From: Oxytricha trifallax
Lineage: Eukaryota > Ciliophora > Spirotrichea > Sporadotrichida > Oxytrichidae
DNA length: 64,000 nt
Assembly (NCBI GenBank): GCA_000711775.1
Contig: ARYC01017515.1
Span: 39,879 to 103,878 of the forward strand
Direction: 5' to 3'
How positions within the stretch are numbered: the first letter of the stretch is position 1; each line of letters opens with the position of its first letter. Position numbers and translations under genes: made by a program. The notes beneath the pieces are model-generated. The model made no database searches. It was given only the letters and a program-made list of their open reading frames with translations, and had not been told where the DNA came from. Of this stretch, positions 1 to 11,349 are shown in pieces.

Positions 1-1088
1 ATTTAAGCTAAAAATGCCTTTAAACAAAAAGTTGTTCTGTTAAGAACATTTTGATATAACTAAAGAGCCCAATTTCAAATTAACAACAAAATTTACAATA
101 GAAATCAGATTAAATTAAATTTTAATCTTTCAGTTTAGTTAAGTGCAGAAAGGCACAGTGTAAAATTGTACTGTAATCATGCTATGATAAACAGGAAACT
201 GTCTTTGATATATATTTTAATAAAGTAAATTTCAATCAACTTAAAATCTTTTTGGGAATAATAAAAATTCAGTAAAGAATTAAATGAGTGCTTTAAGATA
301 TTAGAGAGCTTAAAAAGAAAAAATTAAAAGTTTTAAGATAATTTTGCGAATTAAGATGATAGAATTTCAAAAAATAAAAGTTTAAATCACTAACTCAATT
401 GAATTGGAAAAGTTTTTTGCTTCTACATTAACTAGATAGCTTATGAGTTTTAGATCTCTAATCAAATTTCAATAAGTAGTCTAAGAGTCTAATAGTTTAT
501 CTTTAGCTTACAAAAAATTCTTTTCCGTAAGAGTGTTAGATAATTTATGAAAGCTCATTCTTTATTTCAAGAAAATTAAATGATAACTAAGAAATATTTC
601 AAATAAACCCCTATACTTTCAAAGAATAAAAGGACAGATAATGGTTTATTAAGTACCCTCTATGATAACAATACTTTCAATAAAAGTTACCATTTCGTTA
701 AATGGTGCAATGGAAGATTAATTTGGCAATGTATGCTGTATAATGCCATGTATTTCAAGAATTTCCTGCGCATTCTAAATTATGTTTAACATCTTCTCTG
801 TTATATCGACAGATTGCATTTACAAAATCTAAAGAGAGTTATCGAAAAAATAAACTGAAAAAATTCATTTTTTTAAAGCAAAATTGTTAAATTGTCTTAG
901 GGCAACAAGCTCCTATGAACATTATACATACCATTTAATAATTAGCCCAGTATTACTATGTGAGTTAGAGCTTCTAGAAATGAAGTTAAGAGTCTTATGA
1001 ATAGAATTAAGAAATTAATTTTTAGAAATTGGGAATTTAATCAAACTAAAAATGCCAAAATTATTATCAAATTACAGAGTGCATTTAT
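1..1088. other. AT-rich stretch without a recognisable gene
   Basis: No frame shows a recognisable motif. It lies just past the 3' end of transposase copy 1, so the outer end of that mobile unit may be here or may lie outside the window. I could not see a terminal repeat. Confidence 0.5.
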
Positions 1089-2040
1089 TCAACAGGAATC
1101 GCCTTAAGTTAGGTATAGTATAGCAAAGTTAATGCCTTTTAGATATGTCTTCTTTAGCCAATTAAAGTTAAGGCTCTAAACGTGCTTAGCGAAATGAAGA
1201 ATCATTTACTTCCTAGAAAATTAATTAAAAAATGAAGTTTTTAGATGCACTTACTTATTTCCTAATTTTAAACTGGTTAAGTCAAGGTATTTACTTTTTA
1301 TATGGGCGAAGACTTTTTCCACTGGTGCCAAGTTGAACTAATAAGGACCTAGAAATGTAATAGGGACTTGAAGGAGCTCGAATTTCTATCTTATAAATGA
1401 ACTCTTGTGGTAGGTTGCGTTATCTATTTATATTATGTACTTCTCTCGCCACTATTAATCCTAATTTTCAAGCATGTAGCAAAGCTTTAAGATAAAGTTA
1501 TAAAATGTCAAGCTGTTATTTTTTCCTGAGTTGACAGTAAAATAAACATGCCCATTGCTAAAAGCGGCCGCGATTATGTTAAGTTTGCTTAATCGGAGCT
1601 TACTAGTTGAGTAGCTCTAAACACCAATTGGTCCCCAACCCTTGAGCTTTGGATTGTTGTGTTAAATACTGCTTTCGTCAACATTAATAATTATCTTTTG
1701 GTTATATAATGATTCAATATAATTTTCGGCCGCTATCCTTCTCAAGCTTTAAGATCTTAAATTAACAGAGCGTCTATCTAAATAGTATATCTTTTTAAAA
1801 CTGTAGTGAAGATGTTTTTTCATGATCAAGCGAATTCAAGAAATAGATAGTTCCAATCCAAAAGAAGATTTTAATAGGCTCTTAATCTTTTAGAGTGATA
1901 TAAGGCCTTAATGCTTTTGAACAATTCCGGCTATGAGTGACCCCGTTCCGCTTAGTTTTAAGCCATACGACTATTGGTCTAATTGAGTTTAGTCAGAGGC
2001 TGATTAATTGTATTTTAGAATTATTTAGTTAATTTTGTAG
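1089..2040 (-). CDS. DD34E Tc1/IS630-like transposase (copy 1)
   Basis: Reading on -, with TAA/TAG as Gln, the catalytic core is continuous from about 1823 to the TGA at 1089-1091. Visible motifs: first Asp in INVDESSIQ followed by LKGWGPIG; second Asp in IDNATYHKSS; Glu in PYQFNLAPVEKVF. Second D and E are separated by 34 residues, the Tc1/mariner-IS630 spacing. A 42-nt intron (1213-1254, GTAAGT...TCTAG) is needed to reach the C-terminus. The first ATG in the core frame is at 1823 and would skip the DNA-binding part; coding-like sequence continues upstream to about 2040 in the next frame, so I suspect one frameshift or an unseen intron near 1800. The core looks functional. It would cut and join element ends in the germline nucleus or during macronuclear development. 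Confidence 0.75.
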
Positions 2041-2303
2041 TATGTTACTCTAAATCTTCGAGATAAAGTCTACTTGCTAACCTTGAAGTTTTAATGCAAA
2101 CTATAAATTTGTTTCTCTTATTTTAAGATTTTATTTTCTTTTAATCCTCTTTTTTTTATTTTTCTCTCCCCAGTGTTCTGTAGGATACTGATAAAATCGA
2201 CCCTAGATTTAAATTCATTATGATTCGTGGATAAGATCTCACACTCCGATTTTAAATTTTGGAAAACTTTTTAAGATTCTGCTTCAATTGAATTCCTTTA
2301 CTA

Positions 2304-2633
2304 ATGGTCTACATCTGTATCCGTTTATAGTCTGAAATGCAATATGCAAGCTTTTTCAAGGATGCCGATAAGCTTATCTTTAGAAAAGTACTCCTCAATA
2401 GTTTGGTTAACTTTGATCTTGCTAAGTTGCTCAAATGGGTCAATGACTTAGGTCGAAAGTATTATCTGATTGAGATTCCTTACAAGGAATTTCTCTTTCC
2501 TGTCATTTTCACTAAGCTAGAGTTCAGCTATCTCGATTGCCTCATCAATCTAATTCGACGCTTAAATAAGCTACGTGGAAATGTAGTTGAGCTTTATCAC
2601 TAAGCTAGACTCATTCAAATCGTATTCTCCTGA
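2304..2633 (+). CDS. hypothetical protein, about 109 residues
   Basis: Open from ATG 2304 to TGA 2631-2633 with two reassigned stops read as Gln (a TAG before the inner ATG 2337, and one TAA near the end). Leucine- and lysine-rich, probably helical (FDLAKLLKWVNDLG; CLINLIRRLNKLRG). No family recognised. It lies between transposase 1 and the 22-kDa-like gene; copy 2 has no counterpart in the short gap 16227-16438. It could be a displaced transposase exon on the other strand's territory, a unit-specific accessory gene, or chance. Confidence 0.35.
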
Positions 2634-2925
2634 AGACACATCTGAGTCAATTGAGTCTGATAAGGATTAGTGACCATCATTTTTATAAAAATTCCTGATA
2701 TCACTTTGTCTTAGTCGCTGCATTTATGTTGAATGTTTATTTACGTTTAAAAAGAAAAAACTACAGGCTAAATCCTTTTCTCTATATAGAATAATTATTC
2801 TATTAAATATAAAACTTCATCTTTGATAAATTAAATTTAATTGAAATTTGACAACAAAAATTCCTTATAATTATTAAGAGCTTTACTAATAGATAATAGT
2901 AATTAATTGTTTAAATTCCTGTAAA

Positions 2926-3741
2926 ATGCAACAAAGATTATAAGAGGTAAACGTTCATCAAGTGCGAGAAAAGATTGGCAATAAGAAAGAACTATATGAT
3001 TTTTTAACACAAGAATGTGGGGCCTATCTCCCTAAGCTGACTTGCTCAAATGTTTACTTTTTCAAAGCCATCCTGAATGGAGAAAAAGAGGTAAGATAAT
3101 GTAATTATTAAGATTTTAGTACCTCAAGAGATCAGACGTGGTTGTCGCTGCTGTGCCCTAGATTGAGGGCCTCACTGCAGAGGATTTCCTAGATTATGCA
3201 AAGTAAAAGCCCTCTCTGCTTATCTATCTTCCTGACCAAAGCGATTGGTTACACTTGGATAAAAAGTGGATATGTGATGTGTTGCTCTCATTGGATAAAG
3301 ATGGGGTAAATTAAATGATTTACGAGGCGAAATTAAAGAGAAGAGAAAGGCTAGATTAAACTTAAAATCTTATAGTACACATGAAGCCGGAGTTTGCCCA
3401 AGCTTTATAGAGCTCCCTTTCCTATAGCGGTAAGAATAATAAGACATAATAACCTTTTAGTTTAAAAAGGTCGATCTGCTCATCTGATTAAGCAGAGTTC
3501 ACAAAGAAAGCGTAGAATGAATGAAGTTGAGGAGGTTAAAGGAGAAGAATTTGCTCTAAAAGGAAGCAAGCAGAAGTATTTAAAAGAGAATAAGCGAATG
3601 AGGGATGAGTTCAATGACATGAGAGGGCAAATCGATGATCTTTTAAATTACAAACAATTAGTTCATTCTCTGCACGAGAGTGGAGTGATTGATGACGGGG
3701 GAAGACTATTGAATGAGCAGTAAAATCAAAGCATGAATTGA
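2926..3741 (+). CDS. homologue of the TBE 22-kDa ORF (copy 1)
   Basis: Start ATG 2926, stop TGA 3739-3741, with introns 3091-3119 (29 nt) and 3430-3460 (31 nt). Joined exons stay open through several TAA/TAG Gln codons. It aligns almost gaplessly with the TBE 22-kDa ORF (59746-60536 +): the pattern LT-x3-G-x2-LP-x6-[VI]-x-F-[FL]-KAIL, then a shared YLP, then VL-x2-[IL]-x2-D...EA-x2-KR, then [YH]L[MI]K with a basic RxR tail. The second intron falls at the same residue and phase as TBE intron 2. The C-terminal third is charged and coiled-coil-like. Its molecular role is unknown in TBE too. The start diverges from the transposase; the end faces the SecA-like gene. Confidence 0.75.
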
Positions 3742-4284
3742 AATGGATTGAGGAAAAGCATGATTAAATATTCAAACTCTTAACTTAAAGATTTAAACTT
3801 TTTAACTCAAATTAACTCTCGTAAACTTTTCTAAATATTTAATGGTATTCTTCAAAATCAAACAGTGGGAGACTCACTGTTTTTGTCTTTTGTTCTTTTT
3901 CTCAGCAACTCTAAATGAGGAGACAGTATTTCTCATAATGTTCCGACCATATCTACTCTTTGCTACAATCAATTTATTTTAGAATGAAGAATTTAATTCT
4001 TCTAAATACTAGTCACTTTATTAATTTGCTTCATGGTTCTCCCCTTTTTGCAAATCAATAATGTCAGCAAATTATGATACTTTGGGATCTGTCTTTTATA
4101 TTTTTCCTTTTACTTTTGAATCTATTTTCTTCTATCTTTTATTTTTCTTTGCTAAGGGCTGCTTAACGGAGTTTATCGAGGCTTCCCTAATGTAATTTTC
4201 TTGTGAACTAATAGGCTAATCTTCAAGAGTGGAAAACTTTTCTGAATAGACTCTTCGTTTGGAGACTTCATGAGGTAAGACAAT

Positions 4285-7231
4285 TCATTTAAACTTTTAA
4301 TTACTAGAAAACTGCTACTAAGAGTTCAAATCTATGATGGGATTTATTTCCTCTTTCAATCCAGGAGGAGTTACATGATCAACCTTAGCGATATCATGAT
4401 TTTAAGATTAGTTGAAACTGATTCCCTCAGCATAGTTTGAGGCTTCAATTTCTGGCTTATAATTCATTCTGAAGCTTGTGCTATCATGTTCTTATTTTTC
4501 TTAACGTGTCTTCTATATCCCAAGATAAGTTTGAAGTGCGCCCAATCTTAAATTTGCCTAGTTTTCCATGACTTGTTATTGAAACTGAATGACTTATTCC
4601 ACTGTTTCCTTGCAACCTTGTTTGTAGATAATTTACTAATAAGTACCTTTTTTGTTAAGTCTGCCTACTCTACCTATAATTTAATCGAGTGACCTTGTTG
4701 AAAAAATATCTCCAACTATCAAGAATAAGCCACCATTAAACTCGATTTCATGAGATGTTTTCAAGTCAGCTGTCTTCCCTATTGCTCGTTCATGAGGAAT
4801 ACTCCGAATTGTCCATCAATGTTTTTCTAAGAAAACTATTATTCAAACTATACCTCGAGTTTTGGGCCTTTGACATTCTTCATTGAATGAAAAGGTATAT
4901 ATGCATACTTTCTAAAGTAATTCTCAATAATTTGGTATGACTACTGAGCGACTATCAGTACCGGAGTTAATTTGCAATATTTAAAGCAAGTTTCGTATAT
5001 TCTCTTACAAAAGTCTGTTTAATTTGACGATACGAGTTCCTGTTGTAGCTTCACTCTCTTATCTCTGACCAAGCAGCTTAACTTTGGAAATAAGGTCTCC
5101 TCTGTATCAAATGCAACTTTGAGACAACTCTGTTCTTTTTGAGTAATGATAGAGCCAGAAAGCCGACAACTCCCTTAGCATTAGAGATTAAATCAAATAG
5201 ATCTGCAGCTTGCTTAACACAACCTTCTAGCAATATCCAATCGTACTCATCGATTATTACAAATGCTTTTTTCCAGATTGCCTAGAAGTCTAAATCAGTT
5301 GCCAGGCTTTCAAGCACCTTTTGTGTGAGATAATACACGCCTGGTAAGGGGCTGTATTAATTGACATTAACATTGAGAGAAAAGTTTATGATAAGCTTTT
5401 CAAAGTTTTTCTCATCCCTCAATACAAGGTGTTCATTCTTTCCAATTACAAAAACAGGTTCTCTGTACTGTTGAGCTAATAAAATTGCGTAAGTGGAACA
5501 CAAAAGAGTCTTGCCATTACCAACCCCGAAATTAATAAAAGTGAACTTTTAATTTTACCACTTTAGAAAACTAAGGCAAAGTTTTTGAAGAGAAAGAAAT
5601 GAAAATCCCATTACCTATTGGATTAGTTTGAGCTATTTCGATTCATTAAATGCTTGCAACTGCATTTTTTGACAGAAGTCCTGAACTTATTCAGAATTTG
5701 CGTTTAGTTTTCGAAATTTGTTTAAGATTGGCTTCAGTTCCTGTTCATTAAAGTCGCTTGTTTTATTTGGAGTATGCATCAGTTAGTTTAGCTTTGTAAA
5801 ATCTGCTTTAAGCAATCGCTTATAATGTCCCTTCTGCACCTTATACCTTTTTCTTACTGTATAAAAGCCAAATTATTGCTAAGCTCTGAAAGCTCATCAA
5901 TCTTATTTACCCATAGTGGGTTGCGCTACTTTAGTTCTAGAGAAACTGATTGCAAGAAAATGTAAAATCTTCTTGATCAATATAATCCCATTTTTGAATA
6001 AAGATCTCACTCATTGTGTTTATAAATTTATCAAGCTTCTAGAATGAGGGTGAACTTGATAGAGCACAAATTTGAATAAAATCTCCAACAACGTTGATTG
6101 GCACATGACGAATGAGTCTTAAGCCTTGATCCTCTTTAAGTATCTGGATAAAAGCTTTGTTCAGACACAAAAGTGTATTAGGCAACAATCTAACAGTCTG
6201 AGAATCTATTTTAAATTACTAAAATGTCCTGATCATTAAAGAATGATACCAATGCTGCTCTTGTCCAGATGAAAAACTTCGTCTTATAGCTTCTCCAGAC
6301 ATTAAAGTTCATTAATGAAAATATAGTTAGACAGCCCAAGAGCTGCTCAGTATTTGGCCTTTGTGCAAGCAAAAGCATAGAGCTTTTTAATAGGTCCTAC
6401 TCTATTTCGATGATTTCGTGATTATAATAATAGAGCAATGAGGAGACAAAAAGCCTCGTCTTGATTGACAGATTTACGCTAGAGCTCATATTAAGCTCGT
6501 AAATCAACCTGAACATATTCTCATACAGGTTTTCTGAACAAGCTGTCTTTAAATTCTAAAGAAACTCCATCAAACTTTAGCTGTTCCTATTAAATATTTT
6601 GTGAATAAAATCCTATCTCCCCTAAGGTTTAAGTATCATATACTCTCTAATGTAAATAGAAGTAATTTCAGATTGAATTTTTGCACCATAATTAACCTAG
6701 GAATTGAGAGAATCAATTTGGACTGGCTTCAAATCCTCCCGAGGGAAGGTGGGCATTCCTGCTTCAACGAAGTCTTTTGATTATCAAGTAAATGTTTTGA
6801 CAAAGAAATTTTTCCAAGACTCTTTTCTTTGAGAGATTTTGTACAGTGCTTGGTTGTTTTGTTTAAGATAAACTTGCTGAGGTACCGAGACAAATCCTAA
6901 GACCCTATTAGTGGCTTAAATTCTTCCATCTCTAGTATCTTGCTTATGTCATAGCTGTGTAGGGGCAAGAGTAGCTTTGCCCTGTCAAGCAATTCAGGGA
7001 ACCTTGCATTTAAGTATTAAGGCCTTCTCCCTCGTTTTTTCTCAAGGCTTAATGAGCGTTCTCCTTTCAAAATGTTATCAATTAGGACTTTCTCCTAACA
7101 AATGGAGTGTAATGGCTTTTTCTAGAACTCAAGGGATTTGATTGAATCGAAGTTTACCGAAGCTGAGTCTCTTTAATTCTGTTTAGAGTTGATAGAGGCT
7201 CGAAGAATTCCAAATTTTGTGAGTTGAGCAT
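4285..7231 (-). CDS. SecA-like DEAD ATPase (copy 1)
   Basis: About 980 residues on -. Motifs in order: Walker A GVGNGKTLL (about 5503-5530); IGKNEHLVLRDEKNFE; Walker B IIDEYDWILLEG (about 5235-5265); and a helicase C-terminal block ADLKTS...GGLFLI...RSLDQIIGRVGRL (about 4660-4760). The last block matches the SecA signature (GTDI...GGL..I...R..DQ..GR.GR), not ordinary DEAD-box helicases. A long N-terminal region (about 500 residues) and a tail of about 120 residues surround the motor. The nearest ATG is 7229-7231 but needs one frameshift to join the main frame (entered at SASVNFDSIKSLEFQ), so the start is uncertain. SecA proteins are translocation motors in bacteria and plastids; ciliates carry divergent SecA-like proteins of unknown role. 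Stop TGA 4285-4287. Confidence 0.65.
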
Positions 7232-9040
7232 TATTTTGCCGCTTAATTAAGAATTTTAAATTTAAATTTTAAGATAATAATTCTAAAACTCGTAGTCTTA
7301 ATTAATAAAAGGCGCATTCTTAATTGTCTTAATGCCTATAAAGCCCACTTTTAGGGCATATTAAAGCTTTACCATCACTATGTTTCATTGAAAAGAAGCG
7401 AGAAGTTGGGAACTTATTGGAAAAAACTAAACAATTAAACAGGTACACTTCTTTTGCAAAAAATAATTGAATTAACCAAGTTCTAGCTTGTATTTAAAAT
7501 GGCTGCATTGTTGAAACCTTACTTAATGCAACAAATATAATTACTATTATCTATTGCAAATAACATGACATCCTGGCTGAAGGTACTGTAAATTTTGTAT
7601 ATGCAAGATGTTTAAGGTAGTTTGGGAAATCAAATATTGCTCCAAATGTATTTACTAGCATTAGGGATGAATTTTTTACAATCAAATTGAATTAAGACAA
7701 CTTAATTCTTAATTAAGACAGAAAAAATACTATTATTCAATTGCTTAAGGCTTTAATATTAAATACGATGACAAGCTTCGACCAATTTGTATAAATAAGT
7801 ATCATAGACAATCCCTTAAGACTTAAAACATTGATGAGGATTAGTGATCATAAATAAACTAGAAAACTTTAGTCAAAATGCTAGAGGAAGGTCTATATCA
7901 TCTATATATTTTTTTCCTTATATTCCAATATTTAAATTAAGATAATTATTTCTCTATTCAAAAAGAATATTTAGCTTTAAAAAGTTAGAGAAAGCCCTTC
8001 AATGCTTGGAAAAAATTAGATATGAAAGAATTAAATTAATTACATGGATCAATATTAGCAAAGTGAATTTATTGAGAGACTATAAAGGATTCTATTTAAG
8101 AAACTTTACTGAAATCTGATTAATTACTAAAAGACAAGACAAATTTACTGAATTATTTAAAATAGCCAGAACTCATGAGGCTTCAAATATAATAGTTAAA
8201 AAAAGTCCTCTAATCATAAAAAAAACCAGAGTAGCTTTCTCGATTGTAACTCATTTTATCTGTGATTGTGTACTCTTTAAAATATTTCTAAATATTTGCA
8301 ATTAGGGAAAAATTACTCAATAATCTTATGAATGAACCCATCACTAGAAAGAGCCCTAAACAAGTTAAAGCAAGTCTCTAGCTTCATAAATAGAAACTTA
8401 AAGGTATTAACCCTTAAAGCTTATTTTAATATGTCAAATCATTATATCATCAATAATGTATAAATAAATTTAATTTAGATTCCCCTATTCTTATTCTTAT
8501 TTGACTTAAAAGGTTGAATTAAGCTGTGATTTTGTCTATTTATATTATTAACTTAAAATTTATTTAAACTTTGGAAATTTTGCTGCTATTATTGACATTT
8601 TTGTCTAGTTATATCTCCAGAGACTGTGGATGATTATGTCTTTAATAATAGCATCAGATTGTTATAATTGATCTGTCAAGAGTATTGATAATCAACCTCC
8701 TATTTGACATAAAAAGAGTGCAATTAAACCACAGCATTTATGTTTAAGATAAACTGTAAAGTCTAAAATTTTATCATTAGGTAAGTTTTATAGTATAATA
8801 TAACAGCTAGAAGTCAATATCAAAATGTGTAATACCAATACACTGTCATTATTTATTACTAATTGACTTCTGGTCAAGAGGGCATTCCTTATTTGAATGT
8901 ACTAAAGATCTCCCTCAAATAACTATGAAAGTAAAAGTTTAGAATTTTAGGAATTATTAATGCTTATTCTTATCTTAGATTACTCAGAAAATTTCATCAG
9001 AATTTCTTTTAGATACTACAATAAATTATTCTTTAATTAA
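7232..9040. other. AT-rich intergenic DNA
   Basis: Upstream of the SecA-like gene. A frame on + (about 8110-8510) lacks TGA for some 130 codons but is dominated by TAA/TAG-derived Gln and shows no motif, so I treat it as chance. No terminal repeat seen. Confidence 0.4.
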
Positions 9041-9560
9041 AATGTTAAAGAAAGTGACGAGGGAATGGTGGATCAGAAAAAGTTCTTGTGCAGCAAGCTA
9101 GTTCTTCACCTTTGCAATTCTAGTCCTATAAGTACTCCTACTTTGTGAACGCTTAGTTCATAAGCTACTTAGTGAGATTATAACAACCGTATAATTCAAC
9201 GAGTGGCCAATATCATGAAGTATATTAAGCTGATATTCTAACACTCAGTTGGGATCAGATAACATTATCCAGCACCCGGAACATTATTCAAGTAAAATAT
9301 AGAAATTATTAACAAAGAATAAGGCACAACTAATCAAAACAATTATTCGCCACTGAGAAGATCAAGCTTGATCTAATTATAAAAAGTCCACTCTCTGTTC
9401 ATATAGACAATCATTGCTTCAGATGCCGATTAAAATTTTTCCTTTCTCCACTACCAGCTGCACCAACCTCTAGCCTCTCTAGTTTTCTTCTGCTATCAAC
9501 CATTTTTTTATAGACTTCTGCTAATTGAGATTGAAAATCAAAATTATGTCAGATACTAAA
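9041..9560 (-). other. GC-richer island, possible MDS or gene fragment
   Basis: Composition shifts from the AT-rich surroundings. On -, a short helical, coding-like stretch reads QSQLAEVYKKMVDSRRKLE, then GAAGSGERKNFNRHLKQ (about 9430-9530), and stays open for another 50 codons. No family recognised; boundaries are only compositional. Confidence 0.3.
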
Positions 9561-10109
9561 AAAATTCAAGAGTCAACTTAATCCTACCTACGACCTGAAT
9601 TTGCCTACTATATAGGCGAAATCAATAAAATTCGGATTCTGAGGAAAAAAATGTGTTTTCGCATATAAGCCACGACATAAAGATTCAAGGTCACTATATA
9701 AAAACTAAAACAAAATTAGAGAATCACCCAAAATCTTATAATAATTTCTCAAGTGGAACCGCTTTAGTAATTAAGGAATCACCCAAGTGTCAAATTTTAT
9801 ATCTAATTTAAAACAATTCATTAACTCAAAATATTATTATTTAAAAATTTAAGCATCAATAGCACCTAGTCTAAAAAAAAGAATGAAATCTATTATAAAT
9901 TAAAATACTAATTGGGAATCAAGGCCGACAATTCTTTAACAAGACCGTCAAACCCCTCAATACCTAAACCCTTTAGATATTTTAAATATAAACCAACAAT
10001 CCTCCTATAAGAGTCAAACACAAATTCGCAAGTAATTTATAAGGAATGTTAAACATTTAATTTATAATATTTAAAAATTTAACATGAAAGATTTTTTTAA
10101 ATAATTAAT

Positions 10110-10520
10110 ATGGAAAACTTAAAGGTGAATATCAAATAGTGCTCAGTCTGCAATTCCAGAGACAGTATGAAAAATATGTTCATAATTCTTTTCAAAGATT
10201 ATGAAACACAACAAGAACTCAAAGTACATATTCGATTCACAGTTTACGAGGACGTTTGTTACTATGATTAAACCTCAGAAATGAACCTGACAATAGAACA
10301 AACTCAATTATTCGACAGAGAAAGAGTTTCCCTAATACAGATAAGGTGACACAGATAAAAATTAAATCTTAGTATGAATTAAAAGGATCAAACTGAAGTG
10401 ACAATCAGAGAGATATTGAACAAATCAGATGATATAAAATTTAATATAAAAAGGCTTGTCCCTTATAAGCTTCCAAGCTTTATTATTGATAGATTGTCCC
10501 CAGTAACTTGAGTGTGTTCT
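10110..10520 (+). pseudogene. hypothetical protein with CxxC, interrupted
   Basis: From ATG 10110 a coding-like frame begins MENLKVNIKQCSVCNSRDS and runs about 80 residues (ELKVHIRFTVYEDVCYYDQ; LTIEQTQLFDRERVSL) to a TGA near 10347. The same frame resumes with TEVTIREILNKSDDIKFNIK to about 10500. The break could be a point mutation, a sequencing error or a small IES. Only one CxxC is visible, so a zinc site is not supported. Confidence 0.35.
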
Positions 10521-11340
10521 ATTATTATTATTACTACTATAAATTAGTTTTACAGTTTCTGTGAGATTTTCTAATACCAATAAATTAGTGCTACTATTTA
10601 CTAACGTTATTATGATGAGTTTAAGATATGTAAAGTAAAGCTTTATGATTATTAGAATTACTAAAAGGAGTTTGACTCTTGAAAGTATATTCATAATTAG
10701 CATGGAAATGCATAAGATTTAATTCCTTATCTTGGTGTTTTAAGTGTTGTATTCCTAATTTTTCATCTTATTTTATTATCATAATATGTGGTTTGTTGGA
10801 TTTAATAACTTCAAACATAAACTAAAAGAATAAATTTATTAAGGCTTCATGTTTCAATTGATAAAATGAAGTGATAAGACTATCAACTAGAATTTAAGAG
10901 TTACCTTTTAATTGAATAAATAATTCAAGATCTCATTGTTTTAAAGTAATTTATTTAAAATTCATATGCCAAACTATTAACTTAAAATCTTTAGATATTT
11001 TAATTAAAGTGAATTGGATCACTTAATTTATAAATATTTGTTTGTATTAATGAATGCATTTCTAATTTATCTAATTTTAATTATATATTGCATTAGTATT
11101 TTGTCTCAAACAATTAATATTCTCCCTGATTCCAGGTATCATTTAATCCACCAAAATATGTTATCTGAATAGAAACATGAGTCGATTACTGTTATTTACC
11201 CTCAATTAAAGCTAGTAAATAGAATATGAATATCCAGTGAGGTAGGATTTTTGAGAGTAGAGTAAATATAAACAATACTAATATAAACTTCACAAGTAAA
11301 AATGCATTTAATTCGTTAAAGCTAATCAAATTTAATTGCC
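10521..11340. other. AT-rich intergenic DNA
   Basis: Nothing recognisable on either strand. The minus-strand ORF at 10425-10703 is low-complexity. Confidence 0.4.
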
Positions 11341-11349
11341 AACTGAAAC

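Larger units (their letters stand above)
1089..7231 (-). mobile_element. TBE-like unit, copy 1: transposase, 22-kDa-like ORF, SecA-like ATPase
   Basis: Three genes on alternating strands (-,+,-) recur in the same order at 14790-21946. The transposase has a DD34E core. The middle gene matches the 22-kDa ORF of the TBE elements elsewhere in this window. The outer gene is a SecA-like ATPase. A small extra ORF (2304-2633) sits between transposase and middle gene only in this copy. The coordinates span first to last gene; terminal inverted repeats and target duplication were not identified, so the true element is probably longer. That it is a transposon is inferred from the transposase, the duplication and the TBE kinship. 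Confidence 0.6.

Noticed and set aside
7232-9040. Long TGA-free frame around 8110-8510
   Set aside because: With only TGA as stop, AT-rich DNA gives long open frames by chance; this one is dominated by reassigned stops.
10425-10703. 92-residue minus ORF
   Set aside because: Low-complexity Ile/Leu/Asn run overlapping a better plus-strand frame.
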